In this document: piece after piece, positions 35,904 through 48,305 of the stretch
How the letters are laid out: each line of letters opens with the position of its first letter
How positions within the stretch are numbered: position 1 is the first letter of the stretch
Source of the DNA: Proteles cristata cristata
Taxonomy: Eukaryota > Chordata > Mammalia > Carnivora > Hyaenidae
Length of the DNA stretch: 64,000 bases
Reading direction: 5' to 3'
Assembly (NCBI GenBank): GCA_017311185.1
Contig: JAESUZ010003283.1
Coordinates: forward strand, 642,501 to 706,500
Notes under the pieces: model-generated
Database searches by the model: none
What the model was told of the DNA's origin: nothing
The model's input: only the letters and a program-made list of their open reading frames with translations
Made by a program: the position numbers and the translations under genes

Positions 35904-36059
35904 AAAAGGAGCAATAATACAACCTATATTTGGATTTTGGGAATTCTGTTTTATAGCCAAAAGAAGAGTAACTTATCAGAAATATGTATACAAATTTCTA
36001 TTAATTATGAATTATTAGTTTGCCTTATCAGAAGATTGGGGAAAATTGAATTATCTTTT

Positions 36060-37670
36060 AAATGAAACAAAAATAGTGAATGTCAATAGCCAGAAAGAAA
36101 ATATAATATAAAATTCAGTAGCTTTCTCATGTACAATTACAGCCAGTTAGAAACCTTAAAAGATCTCACTGATAACAGAAACAAAACACACAATTCTCAG
36201 TAATAAATTTCATAAGAAATATACAGTATCTATCAAAATACTACTAAAAAATATACTTAGAAATACTAATGAAAATTGAAAGAATGTACAGATAAATTTT
36301 GTACCTAACTGAAAATGTAAAATAGTTTAAAGATGTCATATCTCCTCCAGATTGCTTTATATATTGGAAATAATTAGAAAGGTCTAATCAAGTAACTTTG
36401 AAACTTCTATAATTGATTCTAGTAATTATCAAAAAAACTATGGTTAAAATGAAAAATTTTAGAAAAAAATTAGAAAAAAACTAATTATAATGAAATAATG
36501 ATATTAAAACATCCTAAAATCTATAAAGTATAAAACGCATCTCACTATCCAATAAATAAAAATGTGGTGGTTGATAAGTAATATAATAAAAATTCGTCAA
36601 TAAGATAGATAAGCAATTTGGTAGGTAAACTGAATGGTATGCATAGAAACAGATCCTAGCACGTGTTATATTGTATTTTAAGATACTATTGGATATCACA
36701 AATTAATGATTGTTTAATAATTAGTGTCAACATAACTAATTATTTAGAAAATAGTCATAACAAACATTTAGTTAAATTAATAGCTAAATGGAGTTAGCCC
36801 TTTTTAAATACAACAAAGTGTAGATAGTTAGCATCAGGATAATAATAACTTTTTATGCAACAAAAAATAATAGAACACATTAAACACGAAAAAAGTAATA
36901 AATTTTAGTTGGTTAAAATCAATAATTATTATGTGCCAAAGCTATTAAATGCAGAACTAAAACCAAGAGGCAAATTAGGTAGATTATTCTTAATATCATT
37001 CCAGGTAGCAAATATTTAAATACACCACAATATTATATAATTTAATATGAAAAAGATAAATATGTAACAGGAGATTTGACAGAAACAAGGATATTCCTTG
37101 AGAAAAAAATAAATTATTATTAAATATATGGAAAAATAGCCTAAGAAACCAAAGACTACAAATTAAAATAAAACCTCATTATACTTCATTCATTAGAATA
37201 TAGTTTCTAAAATGATAAAACTTAGAGATAAAGATGCAATAAAATGTTTGCTTTGACAGTGTAAACTGGAAAGAATTTTATGGACAGAAATTTGACCATA
37301 TGTTATACGAATTAGCTGATATACATTAGTATCCTTAATTCAGTAATTCCACATTAAAGCATTTATCTTGAGGAAATAATCAGAGCCCCCACCTGATTCA
37401 CACACATGCACACATAGTTATTTTATTATTTTAAAGCAAAAAATAAGTATCTTCATAGTGTGATATACTAGGAAGCATGTAAAATAGTGTTTTTAAAATA
37501 TTTAATGATATGAAGAAATGCTCAAAGTATGTTAACAAAGCATGCTATACAGAAGTATCTATACCATTAAATAAATTGTAAAAAGGAAAGAACAAGAAAG
37601 AAAAGAGGAGATTGAGGGAAAAAAGAATGAGGAGAAACTGAAAAAATATTTTATAATTTATATTTATTTG
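36060..37670 (+). mobile_element. Heavily decayed old L1
   Basis: The A-rich + strand keeps faint L1 ORF2 order: tacagataaattttgtacct, gtcatatctcctccagattg, then attgttaaatatatgg-like text near 37115, accaaagactacaaattaaa, then taattccacattaaagcatt. This order suits a sense old L1 from mid ORF2 to near the 3' end. No reading frame survives. Confidence 0.5.
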
Positions 37671-37718
37671 TTTCACTTAGTGAATGGTATCATGCAAAAC
37701 AGAAACTAGAATCTATTG

Positions 37719-38018
37719 TTTTGTTTATTTATTTACTTTGAGAGGGGAGAGAGACACAGAGATAGAGAGAGAAAAAGAGAGAGAGAGAGAGCACACTCAT
37801 GCACAGTAGAGGAAGAAAGAAAGGGAGAGAGAATTCCAAGCAGCAGAATCTCAGCTGACAGCACTGACCCTTTGTTGGAGAAGGGACAGCAGCGGGAGTT
37901 GGGGGGGGCGGGGAGCTCCCTCCCTCTCATGAATGAGATCTCAACTGTGAACTCATGACCTGAGCTGGACCTGAGGTCAAGCATTAGATGTTTAACAGAC
38001 TGAGCCACCCAGGTGCCT
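37719..38018 (-). mobile_element. Felid SINE, enlarged by an unusual internal segment
   Basis: About 300 bp against the usual 200-230. Reverse copy with ttgtttatttatttactttg, a long GA tract and head ending ccacccaggtgcctc. Between the body and the tRNA-like part lies a G-rich piece (about 37868-37925, including an 8-G run) that other copies lack. Confidence 0.88.
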
Positions 38019-38030
38019 CTGAAATAAGCT

Positions 38031-38264
38031 GGGTTATTTGTTTGTTTGTTTGTTTGTTGTTTGTTTGTTTGTTTTTCTGAGAGAGAGAGACAGCATGAGC
38101 AGGGGAGGGTCAGAGAGAGAGGGAGATACAGAATCCGAAGCAGGCTCCAGGCTCTGAGCTGGCTGTCAGCACAGAGCCCGATGCGGGACTCGAACCCAGC
38201 AGCCGTGAGATCATGACCTGAGCTGAAGTCGGATGCTGAACCGACTCAGCCACTTAGGTACCCC
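38031..38264 (-). mobile_element. Felid SINE with (TTTG)n tail
   Basis: The tail is a tttg tetranucleotide microsatellite (about 38036-38076). The rest is canonical: agcaggggagggtcagagag, caggctccaggctctgagct, head ending cacttaggtacccc. Flanks tgaaataag (38020-38028) and tggaataag (38265-38273) fit a target duplication with one mismatch. Confidence 0.95.
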
Positions 38265-38439
38265 TGGAATAAGTTTTTTAATAATGCACAAAAATAATTA
38301 GAATAATGTAGCAAGCCCCCCGCATACCTTCATCCAGTCCTCATAAACATCATTTGCTCCTATCTATCCCCTCCCTATATATCATATAATGTCATTCATC
38401 GGTATTTCAATATATACTTCTAAAAGATAAGGACTTTTA

Positions 38440-38656
38440 TTTATTTATTTATTTTTAATGTTTTATTTATTTCTAGGAGAGAGACAGCGCGAGCAGGGGA
38501 GGGTCAGAGAGAGAGGGAGTCACAGGCTGAAACAGGCTCCAGGCTCTGAGCTGGCAGTCAGCACAGAGCCCGACGCTGGCCCGAACCCACGAACCGCGAG
38601 ATCATGACCTAAGCGAAAGTCGGACGCTTAACCGACTAAGCCACCCAGGCGCCCCT
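38440..38656 (-). mobile_element. Young felid SINE
   Basis: Reverse copy close to canonical: ttctaggagagagacagcgc, tggcagtcagcacagagccc, gaacccacgaaccgcgagat, head ending ccacccaggcgcccc. Flanks share ggactttta (38431-38439 and 38657-38665). Confidence 0.97.
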
Positions 38657-38843
38657 GGACTTTTAAAAAACTAACTATAATGCCATTGTCACATCTAAAG
38701 TGTAATAAATTGTTAATATTATCAAATATCCTATCAGTGTTCACAAATATGCATAAATGTCCATTCTTTAGACATTTTCTAATATGAAGGTCCATAAATT
38801 GCAGTTAGTTGGTATATTTAAGTATCCTGTTTGTAATCTGTAA

Positions 38844-39055
38844 CAGGGTGTTCTAACATCAGCACAGTTGACCTGGGGGTGGAGGGCAATGACTGTTGTA
38901 GAGGAGACTGTCCTGTGTACAGTTGGATGTTCAGCATCATCCTAATCCTCTATCTAGATGCCAGTAGCACTTCCTGAGTTGTGATAACCACAGACAACTC
39001 CCAACTGTCAAATATCCAATGGACGTGCAAAACCAACTGCACTTGAGGACCACTG
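38844..39055 (-). mobile_element. MER5-type hAT-Charlie DNA element
   Basis: Left end cagggtgttctaacatcagc and right end acttgaggaccactg match both termini of MER5 in reverse. Inside are agactgtcctgtgtacagtt and ctagatgccagtagcacttc. Flanking octamers (atctgtaa and atctacag) agree at five of eight positions, a decayed 8-bp hAT duplication. Confidence 0.85.
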
Positions 39056-39239
39056 ATCTACAGACTCCTTCCTCCATCCTCATCTCTTTTCCCCCTTGCA
39101 GATTATTCTTGGAAGGACTTAAAAGGTTTGTTTGTGTGGATTGTCCCCCAGTCGGGATTTTGCCAATTGCATCTGCCTGGTATAATGTAACACATAGTGC
39201 TTCCTCTCTATACTTTTGTACACTGTGTTGGATTTAGAA

Positions 39240-39700
39240 GATGGATCACATCACAGATGACTGGAAAAATTATTTCTTCCTCTCTTCACTGACAAAATCA
39301 GGTCAATCGAGTCCTTTCCTATCAAATCTCTAATTCTTTCAAATTTGCCTACTTTCTTCCTTCTCCCTGAATTACCCCAGTTCAGGCCACAATAATCTCC
39401 AACCTGAATTAATACCCCATTCTCCTAACTGGTCTGGTTTTGTTTTGTTTTTTTTTTCTTCAATCTTAGTCATATCCAATCTCTTCTTCACAGAAAAGCC
39501 TGAGTGGATCTTTCTAAAGTGCAAATCTAATTATGCCAAGCATTCTTCTGCACCTCTTCGCAAAAACACCTAAAACACTCCAGTGACTCTCCATTGCCCT
39601 TTGGGTATTGTCTGGATTCCTCCCTGGGGCTTCTTATGTACTTTGTGATTGGACAACCTCTTATCTTTCTAGTCTTTTTCAACTCACTATACTTCGATAT
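39240..39700 (+). repeat. L2 LINE 3' region, sense
   Basis: Good L2 landmarks: caataatctccaacctgaat, cattctcctaactggtctgg, gtggatctttctaaagtgca, aacactccagtgactctcca. The frames across it are short. Confidence 0.8.
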
Positions 39701-39759
39701 AGGTTTCCATACTTTCTCTTCAATATAATTCATAAACAACATATGCTCTCATTTCTGTG

Positions 39760-41138
39760 TGTTTAAAAGTTTGTGTAAACAGTAGCATATTGTTCCTGTT
39801 ATTTTGCAACTTAACTTTTTTGAAAATTTACTTTTTATATCATGTGGAGTTAGTTTTTTAACTACTGCCTAACAACCTATTGTTTAAAGAAAACTATCTT
39901 TCTACTTCAATATTTTTACGTTTCTAAATGCTGGCATGCAGTTGCTATTCAAAAAATGTTGACATGCCTAAAAGCTAAAGCTAAAAGAAGCAGTTACCAA
40001 AAGTAAATAATATGAAGAATCAAGGATGAAGTATAAGAAAAAACAAAGTGTTATACTTTTCAAGTTTTATACTTGAACTTATCTCTTGCATTCAGAGTTT
40101 TCTGAAAGAAAATCTAATTTTAATAAAAATTCGCAAACTTTTATCTCTTCTTTCTGAACCAATGACTTCTAAATAACATTCTATATTGCAGTATGTATAT
40201 CACTAAGAAATCTCCAATCATGTAATAAAATGCAAACAGAATTAATTTAGATCTATAGCATTATAATAAACATTTGCCAGATAGCAAATTTAGAAAGAGT
40301 TGGACTATATTTTTGCAAACCCAAATCAGTAATAAAATTTGGAACAACTTCAAATATTGGGATATCTTTATTTTTAAAATATAGCACATTCTCTCCATTC
40401 TTCATTAACAAAAGTGGAAATAGGTCAGTCAATAATCACAGTCAAAGAATGTATGAATAAAATACTTTGGGAAATGTCCTCATTGACTATCCTTTAATCC
40501 GTTAACATAAGCATTTTCTATAACCTCAATTATCTTTAACTTCTCATTTAGTTACATGTTTATCTCTTAAACTTACAAAAATGCAAACATAGATCACAAT
40601 GGAAAAAAAAATAAAGGATGCTTCTTTAGTATCCAAAACAGAAATTATTAGTGGTTTATGAAACCATAATTTAAGTGATAAGGTAATTTTATTGAATAAA
40701 ATAAAAATCATTAACAACAAAAGGAAAACAGAAAGAGATAGTCACATGCTAAGTCTTTTAATATTTTTTTAACTCATTTAAGATCAGCTGAAGTAGTAAG
40801 AAATTGATGAAATCACACAAAAATTTCATTTGGCAGTCTGGTAAACTTTTATTTTTTCTGAACTTGTGGATAGCATCCACTCAGATCTTTTATGTTTTAT
40901 TCATGTGTTAGACAATCACTATTGACAATTAGTACCTACTAATTCCAGATCTGTTGACTTAAGAACTCCCTTCATTTACTTAGATTTACTTGACTTTATT
41001 TACAGAGAACACTTTTGAAAACCAAACACTTAACCACATGCCTAGATCAAGGAAGGTTTAAAGAGGTAGGTCTCGCACATGATTGAGGGAGAACAGAAAA
41101 TTATCAGCATTGTGGATAACTATTGAATAAAAGAAGAG
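39760..41138. other. AT-rich unassigned block
   Basis: No recognised repeat or gene. Confidence 0.35.
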
Positions 41139-41168
41139 ATGATAGATGATTGATAGGTGATAGATAAC

Positions 41169-41205
<37 letters not shown>

Positions 41206-41275
41206 CATACATACATACATACATACATACATACATACATACATACATACATCTATAGATGATAGAAATAATCTC
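41139..41275. repeat. (GATA)9(CATA)11 compound microsatellite
   Basis: Pure (GATA)9 at 41170-41205 followed directly by (CATA)11 at 41206-41249. Imperfect GATA/TGAT units lie on both sides. The minus strand reads as repeated Met-Tyr-Val-Cys, an artefact of the repeat. Confidence 0.98.
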
Positions 41276-41279
41276 TTTC

Positions 41280-42395
41280 TAAATCAAGGTTTTTCATTAT
41301 TTCACAATTATTTTAGGTAGAGGAATTATACAAAATATTAGGGAGTCCTTCATTCACTTGTCAGTATAAAAACATAGCCCAAATCCAAACCCTAAATTAT
41401 TTTTGATATTCCAACATGTTATCAGTGTCTCTGTGCTTCTGCTGATTCTAGTATTGCAAATAATTTACCTATTTATTACCTATTACCTACCTTATTGTTG
41501 TAAAATTCTGTTATTTATTCTATGCCTTGTTTTTTGAGCTCACTTGGCATAAATATATAAGCAATGTGCATAATTTCTTCATTTAAAAGAACTAACACAT
41601 ATCACTGCTTTTGAAGTAATTTTTACTGCAAATGATATTTGTAGATTCTTAGGCCAGCTTTAGTTAATATTTCCAGATATTTTAAGAGTCCCGGCAAAAC
41701 TTAAGTAAGTATTATCAGTTAGGTATTTTGACATCAAAGCACCAAATTTCTGAAATTACATTTTTAAATGGAGAATAACTTTGGGGTGGGAGGATGATTG
41801 AGAGGAGGCTGATTGATGTGTTCCTTGAAATTAAAAGCAAATAGAGATACACTGAACATTAGGCTACCATAAGTTGTCAAAAAAAAACCCTAAAATCTCT
41901 ACAAAAAATCATTTTTATTTCATTGAACCCAGGTTCATCTCTCTTCTGTTAATTTATTTTTATTTGAACTGTATGTACTTTATCAAAAGTTAGGGGGTTA
42001 TATTTAGTATCCAATTATCTATCCAATAAATAGTGATAGCACTAAATCTACAAATATATTTTCATTCAATAGAATACCTTGTTTCTTATTTCAAAGAAAA
42101 ATTATGACCATCAGGATCATCCTTGTCAAATTTCTTTTTCCACAAATGTTCCTATACACTCCCAGTCTCACCAAACAGGAGTGGAGGTTTTCCTCTTTAT
42201 CTAATTGTGCTCTTGACCTTTTCCATTTCTCTACCTTCAAAAATGTCTCTACCATGCATTCCTTCCAACCCCTCTGACTTCAATCTCTTCGGTTCTATAA
42301 TACCATTCTTCAATTCCTTCAAGCTTCTCCTGCTAAAAAAAAAAAAAAAGACGGATAATTATTTTGAAAGAAATATTCTTCCTTATATCTGATAT
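41280..42395. other. Unassigned AT-rich sequence
   Basis: No gene recognised. The 42123-42335 stretch is pyrimidine-rich (cattccttccaacccctctg), ends in a 15-A run, and could be an old L2 piece. Confidence 0.3.
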
Positions 42396-42399
42396 ATAT

Positions 42400-42778
42400 G
42401 CCATATGATTTCACTCATGTGTGGAATCAAAAAAAAAAAAAAGGAACGAATGAGTAAACAAACAAAGAGCAGAATCGGACCTATAAATACAGAGAATAAA
42501 CTGATGGCTGCCAGAGGGAAGGAAGGTAGTGGGGGTGGGCAAATTGATGAAGGGAAGTGGAGATACAGGCTGCCTGTTATGGAATGAATAAGTCACAGGA
42601 ATAAAAGGCACAGTACTGGATATGTAGTCAGCAATATTGTAGCAGTATTGTATGGTGACAGATGGTAGCTACACTCATGGTGAGTTGAGCATAATTTGTA
42701 GAGAAGCTGAATCACCATGTTGTACACCTGAAACTAATGTAACATTGTGTGACAACTATACTCAAAGAATTTTTTTAA
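42400..42778 (+). mobile_element. Carnivore L1 3' UTR, 5'-truncated
   Basis: Sense L1 end: ccatatgatttcactcatgt, gtggaatcaaaaaaaa, gagaataaactgatggctgc, ttgtacacctgaaactaatg, then a short tail. Similar words before (atatctgat, 42386-42394) and after (taatctgat, about 42777-42785) may be a target duplication. Confidence 0.85.
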
Positions 42779-43172
42779 TCTGATGTACTTTAAAGCTTTT
42801 TAATAGCTTTTACCTTTACTCAAAGTTCTTAAAATGTTGGTTTCACACTGGCTGATTCATTTCCCTATAATTCAGTTTCTCCACTACTCCAATGAAATTA
42901 TTCTGAGAAAATTTTTTATAGCATTCATAGAATAGAGATCCTATAGTCTTACCTAAATATGTATCAGCAGCCTTGAACTATCTCTTCTCTGAACTTCAAG
43001 ATATATATTGAACTTATATATTGAACATACAGCAATATAGAGCTCATCCTAAATTCTAAAACTGAATTTAATAAATTTCCCTCCAGACCTGTTTTTTATG
43101 CTTTCTCCCAATCAGTCTCAACATCCTTTGAGTTTACATTCAATAAGGGAAACATTATTCTCCAGCTTAAGG

Positions 43173-43198
43173 ACTCCCCTACTGGTTGGTAGGGGAGT
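43173..43198. other. Perfect 10-bp inverted repeat
   Basis: actcccctac and gtaggggagt flank a 6-base loop (tggttg). No function is indicated. Confidence 0.6.
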
Positions 43199-43379
43199 AA
43201 GGAACGGAGGTTGAAGTTAGTAATGTGAGAAGAAAATATCACTACTTCCTCACCCCAACCGTACATTGGCACTACCGGGGGAGCTTTCAGAAAATCCTGA
43301 TGCCCAAGATATTCTGATGTAATGTTTTCACAGCACCCACTCCGGGCTGGATATCACGCTACTCACCTTGGACAAAATG

Positions 43380-43820
43380 TTGTGAGGCCTCTGTCCTCAC
43401 AGTTTTTAGTGTGAATGGAAACAATTAAACAGGCCATCGCTCTTTGGAGTCACAATCACTCTAATAGAAGATATACAGATGGCTGTCACAGAACATGCAG
43501 AATACCCAGCTCAGATTCAGAAGGTTAAGAAAGGCCTCTGGAAGAAGTGACTTCTTTTAAAGGAGATCCAAAGGAAGAGCCAAGCAAAGGTGAGAAGAGT
43601 TGTCTGGGCAGAAAAAACAGTATGTTAAAAGCCTTGAAGCAAGAAGGCTTGAAGCACATGACTCAATGAAAGAAATGAAAGAAGTTCAGCTTGTCTAAAA
43701 CCACGTGCAACTGGGAGGAAAGTGAGTAGAGCTGAAATTGGACAAGTAAACAAGGATCATATCAACAATGGAGTCTCTAGGGAAAGCCATTAAACGTTCC
43801 TAATGAGGGGTAAAGTTATA
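43380..43820 (-). repeat. L2 LINE fragment, antisense
   Basis: aaggttaagaaaggcctctg, gaagaagtgacttctttta, tgttaaaagccttgaagcaa and ctagggaaagccattaaacg keep the antisense L2 order. Confidence 0.7.
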
Positions 43821-44254
43821 GGTTCATCTGGTCACAACTTTGACAAACATGATGGTAGGAAGAAACTGAAAACTTTCTTTATCATATTTTAAAAGTCTTT
43901 TTAATGTTTTTTTTTCATTTTTGTGTTAGGTCAGAAATACCCATGCTATAATCTATGAAGTAGTTAGCCAGGAATCATGAAATCAGTAAATTCTCCTAAA
44001 AGCTAGCCTTTTTTGTTTGCTTCTTTATTACATTGTCCTGAAAGGGCCATGGAGCGATGTAGGAAGTCCCAATGGATTACTAGCTACTATGTCCTCAAGC
44101 CAATAACCTGGATGGGATTGTAAATTTATACCTCTTCACCCTTGAGGCCACATATACATCACACACAATTCCAAACACCAGGTCCTCCATATTTTCCTTC
44201 TAAATATTCCTGGAATTTACCTTTTTGTTCTCCTTCTTTTTACTACTTGCATAG

Positions 44255-44596
44255 TTGTAGTAGGCAGAATAATGGAGCCTCAAAGATGCCCACATCCTAG
44301 TCCTCACAACATGTGAATTTGGGTCACCTTACATAGCAAACAGTGCTTTGCAAATGTAGTTAAGGTAAAGGGGCTTAAGAGGGGGCCATTTTCTTGGATT
44401 ATCCGTGTAGGCCCAATTTAATCACATCAGTCTTTGAATATGGAGAACCTCTCCCAGCTGTGGTCAGAGAAAGAGATGTGATGGCAAGAGTAGATTCTGA
44501 GAGATGGTACACTGCTGGCTTTGAAGATGGAAAAAGTTGAAGATTTTCTCCTGGAGCTTCCAGAAAGAAACATAGCCTGCCAACACTTTGATTTTA
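44255..44596 (+). mobile_element. ERV-type LTR, 5' part, split by an L1
   Basis: Old LTR resembling the MaLR/ERVL group: aatggagcctcaaagatgcc, cacatcctagtcctcacaac, acctcgt-like decay, aaatgtagttaaggtaaagg, ttggattatccgtgtaggcc, caatttaatcacatcag, gctggctttgaagatgg and ctggagcttccagaaagaaa. It stops at ccaacactttgatttta. The missing end is 5.9 kb away at 50520. No internal viral gene is present. Confidence 0.8.
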
Positions 44597-44849
44597 TTAT
44601 TTTTTTCTTTTGTTTTCTAGAAAAGTTTTAGGTTTATAGTAAATTAAGCAGATAGTATGTAGTGTTCTCCTAGATTCTGTTCTCTCTCCTCAAAATTTCC
44701 TGTTAGTAACATCCCTTGCATTCTTGTGGTAATGCGTTCTGATGAAGCAAAGTCCATTGTTTACATTAAGGTTGACTCTGTGTTGTATAGCTCCATTGAT
44801 TTTGATAAATGTATAATGTCATGTACTCACCATTAAAATATCATAAGGA

Positions 44850-45055
44850 GGGGCACCTGGGTGGCTCAGTAGGTTAAGTAGCCCACTTCGGCTCAGGTCA
44901 TGATCTAACCAGTTCCTGAGTTTGAGCCCCACATCAGGCCCTTTGCTGCCAGCTCAGAGCCTGGAGCCTGCTTCACATTCTGTGTCTCCCTCTCTCTGTC
45001 CCTCCCCCACTCACACTGTCTTTCTCAAAAATAAATTAATATAAAAAATAAAATA
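44850..45055 (+). mobile_element. Felid SINE inside the L1
   Basis: Head ggggcacctgggtggctcag, body cagctcagagcctggagcct, short CT stretch, a repetitive ataaaa tail. Flanks atcataagga (44840-44849) and attataaaga (45060-45069) match at eight of ten. Confidence 0.96.
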
Positions 45056-45183
45056 AAGCATTATAAAGAATATTTCACTGACCTGTAAATTCTCTGTGTC
45101 ACATCTATTCAGCTCAGCCCTTCTCCCTCTGAAACTCTGGCATCACTAATCTTTTTATGTTTCTATAATTTTGTCTTTTCAAG

Positions 45184-45403
45184 GGGCCCCTGGGTGGCTC
45201 AGTCAGTAAAGTGACCGACTTTGGCTCAGGTCATGATCTCACGGTTCATGTGTTCAAGCCCCACGTTGGGCTCTGTGCTGACAGCTAGCTCAGAGCCTGG
45301 AGCCTGCTTCAGATTCTGTATCTCCCTCTCTCTGACCTGCCCCTGGCTCATGCTGTCTCTCTCCCTCAGAGATAAATAAAACATTAAATGTTTTTTTTTT
45401 AAT
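45184..45403 (+). mobile_element. Felid SINE inside the L1, perfect 15-bp duplication
   Basis: Head gggcccctgggtggctcag, then catgatctcacggttcatg and cagctagctcagagcctg (a 4-base ctag duplication in the body). The target duplication ttttgtcttttcaag is identical at 45169-45183 and 45404-45418. Confidence 0.97.
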
Positions 45404-46114
45404 TTTTGTCTTTTCAAGAATGCCAAACACTTGAAATTATACAGTATGTAACCTTTTGAGTCTTGCTGCTTTCACAAAACAATACGCATTTAAAATTTTC
45501 TTTTAGTAGCTTGATAGCTCACTTCTTTTTATTGCTGAATGATATTCTATTGTAGTGGTGCACAGCAATTTGTTTACTCATTCACCACTTGAAGGACATC
45601 TTGGTTGCTTTCAATTTACAGCAATAATGAATAAAGCTGCTACAAATATTCATGTGCAGTTTTTTTGGTGTGTGAATATAAGGTTTTAAATACCTAGGAA
45701 TACATGGCCGTATCAGTTGGTAAGAATACATTTAGCTTTGTGAGAAACCACCAAACTGCCTTTAAAGTGGCTCCTCTATTTTGCATCCCTACTAGAAATG
45801 AATAAGAATTCCTGTTGCTCCATATCTTTGTCATCATATGATATTATCAGTTTTTTGTTTTTTGTTTTTGTTTTTGTTTTTAGGCATTCTAATAGGTAGG
45901 TGCTAGTTTGTCATTATTATTTAAATTTGTAATTCCTTCATGACATCTGATGCTGAATATCTTTCCAGAAGCTTATTGCCATCTGTATATCGTCTTTGGC
46001 AGGCTGTCTGCTCAAGCTTTTTCCTATTTTTTAAGTGGGTTGTTTGTTTTCTTACAGTTGAGTTTTAAGAGCTCTTTACATCTTGCATAAGACTTTTATC
46101 AAATATGTCTTTTA

Positions 46115-46260
46115 CATTTTTTTTAATGTTTTTTTTTTTATTTCTGAGAGAGAGAGAGAGACAGCGTGAGCAGGGGAGGGTCTGAGAGAGAGGGAGACAC
46201 AGAATCTGAAACAGGCTGCAGGCTCTGAGCTGTCAGACTAAGCCACCCAGGCACCCCCAG
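46115..46260 (-). mobile_element. Internally deleted felid SINE inside the L1
   Basis: The tail, GA tract and caggctctgagctgtcag are present. The sequence then jumps to actaagccacccaggcaccc, so most of the tRNA-like part, including the B box, is missing. Target duplication atatgtctttta is exact at 46103-46114 and 46261-46272, so both outer ends are intact and the loss is internal. Confidence 0.95.
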
Positions 46261-46751
46261 ATATGTCTTTTAAATATATGATTTGTATTCTCATTCTCTT
46301 GAAATTGTCTTTTATACAACACAAGTTTTTAATTTCAAAGAAGTCCAACTTATTAATTTTTTTTCATAGATCATTCTTTTGGTGTAGAATCTACACACTC
46401 ATTGCCAAAACCAACATCACTTAAATCTTCTCTGATACTATTTTCTAAAAGTTTTATACTTTGCATTTTACATTTAGGTCTATGATCCATTTTGAACTAA
46501 CTTTGCTGAAACTGTAAGGTCAGTGTCTAGGTTTTTATTTATTTATTCATTCATTTATGTGTTTGTTTGTTTATTTGTATGTAAATGTCCAATTGTTCCA
46601 ACACTATTTGTTAAAAAGACTGTTTTGTCTCTATTGATTGACTTAATTCCTTTGCCAAAGATCAGCTGACTACATTCCACTGTGTCTATTTGAGAGCAAA
46701 CTATTCTGTTCCATTACCTATATGCCTCTTCTTTCACCAGTACCATATTGT

Positions 46752-46993
46752 CTTTTATTTTTTTAATTTTTTTAAATTTTTTAAATTTTTTAATATTTAT
46801 TTCTGAGAGAGAGAAAGAGACAGCGCGAGCAGGGGAGGGTCAGAGAGAGACACACACACAGAACCCGAAACAGGCTCCAGGCTCTGAGCTAGCTGTCAGC
46901 AAAGAGCCTGATGCAGGGCTCAAACCCACAGACCATGAGATCTTGACCTGAGCTGAAGTCAGACGCTTAACCAACTGAGCCACGCAGGCTCCC
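46752..46993 (-). mobile_element. Felid SINE inside the L1 with T/A-rich tail
   Basis: The tail is several (t)n-aaa blocks (ttttttaaattttttaaatt). The rest is canonical: gaacccgaaacaggctccag, tctgagctagctgtcagcaa, head ending cacgcaggctccc. Flanks share ccatattgt (46743-46751 and 46994-47002). Confidence 0.96.
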
Positions 46994-48305
46994 CCATATT
47001 GTATTGATTATTGTAGCTGGGTAGTAAGTTTTGAAAGTGGGCAGTAACAATTCTCTAACGTAGATCTTCTGCTTTAGGATTGCATTTGACTTATTTGGAA
47101 TCTTCTGCTTTTGCGTATGCACTTCAGAGTCAATTTGCCGAAACATAAATTTCCAAGATTTTTATTACAATTGTTTGTATGGATAAAGTGGAAGAAATAA
47201 CATCTTAATAATGTTGAGTCTTTCTACCCATGAGCATGCTATATCTCTTCATTTATTTAGTTTTTGACTTCTTTCATAAGAGTTTTATAGTTTTCCTCAT
47301 ATAGATATCATGAATATTTTGTTAGATTTATACCTAAATATTTCAAATTGGAGGGCTAATTAAATGCATTATGTTTTTAATTTCAAATTCCATTTATTCA
47401 TATCTGGTATATAGGAAAGCAGTTGACTTTTGTACACTAACCCTATATCCTGCAACCCTGCTATATTCATTTTTTAGTTCCAGGAGGATTGATTGCTGTT
47501 GATTCACTGGGATTTTCTGTATAGACAATCATGTCATCTGCAGACAGACAGTTTTATTTCCTCCTCTTCAAAGTATTGTGTACTTTTATCTTCTACTCTT
47601 GCTTTATTGAATTAGCTAGGAGTTCCAATATGATGTTAAATAGAAAAGGCATTCTTGGCTTGTTTTTAATCTTTGGGGAAAAGCGTCTAGTTTCTCACTG
47701 TTAAGTATGATGACAGCTTTAGGCTTTTTTAAATGTGTTTTACCCAGCTGAAGAAGTTCCCTTCTATTTCTGTTTCACTGAGAATTTTTATTATGAAAGG
47801 ATGTGGATTTTGTCAAATACATTATCTGAATCTATTGTTATGATCAAATGAATTTTCTTCTTTAGCTTGTTGATGTGGTTGATTGCATTAATTAATTTTC
47901 AGGTGTTGAACCAGACTTGCTACATTGAATAAATATCACTTGATCATGGTATATAAATCATTTCTTAGATTATTGTTTAGATTTGCTAATATATTGATGA
48001 GGATTTTAATGTTCATGAGAGATATTAGTCTGTAGTTTCCCCTTTTGTGTAACTTCTTTATATGGGTTTGGTATCCAGTTAAAATTGGCCTTCTAGAAAG
48101 TTTTCTGGGAAAAAGTGTAAAGAATTGATATTATTTTGTTCTTATATATTTGGCAGAATTCACTAGTGAACCCATCTGGGACTGGTGCTTTCCATTATGG
48201 AAAGCTATTGATCTGATTTCTTTAATATATACGTGTCTCTTCAGATTATTTATTTTTTCCTTATGTGAGGTTTTATAGCCTGTCTCTTTAAAGTAACTAG
48301 TTCAT

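Noticed and set aside
41170..41249. Regular repeats as a CRISPR-like array
   Set aside because: Tetranucleotide microsatellite without spacers; the genome is mammalian.
41058..41252. Repetitive Met-Tyr-Val-Cys frame
   Set aside because: Direct product of the GATA/CATA microsatellite.
43173..43198. 10-bp perfect hairpin as a regulatory structure
   Set aside because: A single short inverted repeat beside old repeats; no terminator or microRNA-like arm length.
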